From positions 1 through 7,281 of the forward strand of contig CAYTSW010000133.1 of NCBI GenBank assembly GCA_964440605.1: DNA of 7,281 nucleotides, written 5' to 3'. The notes below the pieces were generated by a model. The model was not told the DNA's origin. It saw only the letters and a list, made by a program, of their open reading frames with translations, and ran no database searches. Made by a program: the position numbers and the translations under genes. Shown here piece after piece: positions 5,922 through 7,281 of this stretch. The DNA comes from CAYTSW01 sp964440605. Lineage in GTDB: Bacteria > Planctomycetota > Phycisphaerae > Phycisphaerales > UBA1924. Each line of letters begins with the position of its first letter. The stretch's first letter is position 1.

Positions 5922-7061
5922 TCACCAACGCAGCACGGCGGCTGCGCGGCTGGCTGAGGTGATCCCGGACTTATCGAAGTCATCCACGAGCCGCACACGA
6001 GCACCGGTGCTCACGGCGTGAGCCGCGGCGGTGCGGGTGAGCGCCGAGGGATGATTCTGCGGATCGGGCTGGATCGAATGCCCGTTGCGTTCAACGAGCA
6101 GGAGGTCCACGCGTCCGTTCCGCGCGGCTTCGTCGCACTCCTCGAGCTTCGTCGCGCAGCGGTCATGGCCTTGCGCCTCGCGCACAAGGTCGAGATCGCG
6201 GTCGAAGTGCTCGTGCGTGCGTGGTTCGACGTACGACCAAGCCTCCTTCCGCAGTTCATTGTCATCGGCGTAGTCGGGGCTGCCGTCGGGGCCGCTTTCG
6301 AGGATTGTGTCCATGTGCGCGTGCTCGCGGAACATGGGGCGGTGCGGGCGGTCGCAGGCGATGACCGTGGGGCGATCGGTGAAGCCCCCATCGCGCAACG
6401 CCTTCGCGACGGCGACGAAGAACTCCTTGCGGTCGATCTCTTCGTCGTCATCGCCAACATTCTGCCCGTGGAGGTTTGCGGCGAGGTCGCCCGCGGGCCG
6501 GTCGGCGATGTGGTGCTGATGTGCCTCTTCGTACTCCTTGAAGCGCTTAGGCCCCTGCTCGATGCTGGTCGGCATGTCGGGCACGTGAACCCCTTCGTGA
6601 CCAAAGCGGTCACACGCGAGCAGGCGCACGCGATTGATGCTCAGTTCGAGCAGGTAGAAGGGCTCGTTGTGCTCGGAGACCTGGACGAGCGGGAGAATGT
6701 CAAACGTCGGCCCGATGTGCAGGTGGTCGCCCTGCCACGCGGGCAGCTCGACGAGTTCGAGGCGCTGGCTGTTGAGATAGATCGCGACGCCGCCCTCGCC
6801 CGGTTGCCAGAGGTGATTGCGGCCCATGACGGTCTGCAGTTGATCAGTGAGGATCGCGATGTCCCTCTGACCGAGACCGTGCTCGCGCAGGGCGTCCCTG
6901 ATGAGGGAGATCGCTCGTTTCAGGCGCGTCGAATCGCTGTCGTTGCCGGCGAACTCGCGCTGGATGACGATCGTGATGCAGGGTTCGCTGTGATCCCCGG
7001 CGAGGCTGCGGATGAGTTCGTGTGTGGGTCGCGGTGTCGTAGTGGGAGTATCGGTTTTCAT
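5922..7061 (-). CDS. baeRF-family protein (bacterial archaeo-eukaryotic release factor paralogue)
   Basis: A 379-aa cytoplasmic protein resembling the bacterial relatives of archaeal/eukaryotic release factor eRF1/Pelota (baeRF families). The N-terminal part has C-I-T-I-V-I (28-33) and S-T-R-L-K-R-A (44-50), like the family's ISIYLPT...RLKN start. HLWQPGEGGVAIYL (83-96) and EPFYLLELSINRVRLLACD (133-151) match the following domain. RKEFFVAVAKAL with RPTVIACDRPHRPMF (211-244) resembles eRF1 domain 2, and NGRVDLLLVERNG (315-327) resembles the L7Ae-like domain 3 (compare GAVETLL). The GGQ tripeptide that triggers peptide release in eRF1 is absent, so peptide release is unlikely; a ribosome-associated stress or rescue role has been proposed for the family. 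The region 160-210 is acidic and His-rich. The start at ATG 7061 fits the family N-terminus but lacks a good Shine-Dalgarno; a TTG at 7124 would add 21 residues. It is the first clear gene of the cluster. Confidence 0.82.
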   Translation of the reverse strand: MKTDTPTTTPRPTHELIRSLAGDHSEPCITIVIQREFAGNDSDSTRLKRAISLIRDALREHGLGQRDIAILTDQLQTVMGRNHLWQPGEGGVAIYLNSQRLELVELPAWQGDHLHIGPTFDILPLVQVSEHNEPFYLLELSINRVRLLACDRFGHEGVHVPDMPTSIEQGPKRFKEYEEAHQHHIADRPAGDLAANLHGQNVGDDDEEIDRKEFFVAVAKALRDGGFTDRPTVIACDRPHRPMFREHAHMDTILESGPDGSPDYADDNELRKEAWSYVEPRTHEHFDRDLDLVREAQGHDRCATKLEECDEAARNGRVDLLLVERNGHSIQPDPQNHPSALTRTAAAHAVSTGARVRLVDDFDKSGITSASRAAAVLRW

Positions 7062-7224
7062 GACGCGCGACGCTACGCATCGGTGGGTTCCACGGTCGAG
7101 CGTCACGGTGTCGAAGCGGCCCAATCTGATGATCGTTTCACCCCACCGCGTGAAAATGAACGCGCGCGATGATGAAACTTCATTCAGGCGAGCTCAACGC
7201 GCGCGTCGGATGGGCCGCGGGTGA
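7062..7224. other. Intergenic region upstream of the baeRF gene
   Basis: No convincing gene is seen here. It contains the inverted repeat at 7136-7155 (listed separately), a direct repeat AACGCGCGCG at 7159-7168 and 7196-7205, and a short inverted repeat ATGAA-AC-TTCAT at 7172-7183. This is the likeliest place for a promoter driving the minus-strand cluster, but no clear -35/-10 pair was recognised on the minus strand. Confidence 0.35.
7136..7155. promoter_or_regulatory. Inverted repeat upstream of the baeRF cluster, possible operator
   Basis: TTTCAC (7136-7141) and GTGAAA (7150-7155) are perfect inverted arms separated by eight bases, 75 bp upstream of the chosen baeRF start. The spacing gives arms about one helical turn apart (14 bp centre to centre), suitable for a dimeric regulator. 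There is no T tract, so it is not an intrinsic terminator. Confidence 0.3.
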
Positions 7225-7281
7225 TTACCGCAGGAACGAAGCCGCTGAGGGCGCGTCGGGCTGGTCCGTCTCGAGCTCGAG
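7225..7281 (-). CDS. Possible C-terminal end of a gene entering from the right edge
   Basis: The minus strand reads 18 codons, LELETDQPDAPSAASFLR, and then TAA at 7227-7225, with high GC at third positions and the look of an ordinary protein C-terminus. It shares the strand of all other genes here. No family can be named from 18 residues. The competing reading is a plus-strand frame from ATG at 7169 or 7172, open to the edge (MMKLHSGELNARVGWAAGDY...), which has no visible ribosome site; the two cannot both be real over this stretch. Confidence 0.35.
   Translation of the reverse strand, partial: LELETDQPDAPSAASFLR

Noticed and set aside
6018..7172. Plus-strand 384-aa open frame opposite the baeRF gene
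   Set aside because: It reads like a protein in places because GC-rich codon bias mirrors on the opposite strand, but it matches no family segments, whereas the minus strand carries eRF1-like motifs.
7270..7281. CTCGAGCTCGAG palindrome at the right edge as a cloning or linker scar
   Set aside because: It reads in frame as Leu-Glu-Leu-Glu in the possible C-terminus and occurs naturally in GC-rich DNA; nothing else suggests vector sequence.
1..7281. CRISPR array, insertion sequence, toxin-antitoxin or phage module
   Set aside because: No regularly spaced repeats, transposase, integrase or paired toxin/antitoxin genes were found on either strand.

Overview
The window is GC-rich (roughly 60-65% by eye) and every gene that can be supported lies on the minus strand. 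The most diagnostic clue to the organism is the 492-aa exported protein ending in a paired EF-hand, dockerin-like module bracketed by cysteines (ADFN(N/D)DGVVDGADFG repeated twice). Stand-alone C-terminal modules of this kind are common in secreted proteins of Planctomycetota, particularly Phycisphaerae-like bacteria. The baeRF-type protein and the unlinked chromosomal queC fit a free-living or metagenomic planctomycete. This lineage call is an inference from protein style; there is no marker gene here.

Reading in the direction of transcription (right to left): a possible gene end at the right edge (7225-7281); an intergenic region with an inverted repeat; then a compact same-strand cluster of baeRF-family protein, single-domain rhodanese, 83-aa helical protein, 79-aa Cys-rich zinc-finger-like protein and QueC. 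Gaps in this cluster are 43, 47, 113 and 56 bp. A short hairpin follows queC. Next comes a decayed remnant of a membrane glycosyltransferase (ArnT/PMT, GT39-like C-terminal half) with one in-frame stop and two frameshifts. Then follow a roughly 200-bp leader with two small hairpins, the dockerin-tailed exported protein, a tRNA-Leu(UAA) gene, and an AtoE-type short-chain fatty acid transporter. At the left edge is part of a strong intrinsic terminator, probably belonging to a converging gene outside the window.

Functionally the cluster mixes translation-related genes (baeRF release-factor paralogue, QueC for the 7-deazaguanine tRNA modification queuosine) with small thiol or metal-type proteins (rhodanese, Cys-rich protein). 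Co-transcription is plausible from spacing and strand, but a shared pathway is not shown by the sequence. The left half holds independent genes. I see no CRISPR array, insertion sequence, integrase, phage gene or recognisable defence system. The points most worth a second look are the broken glycosyltransferase, the dockerin-tailed protein of unknown body, the uncharacterised small proteins in the queC cluster, and a perfect spaced palindrome in the cluster's widest gap.
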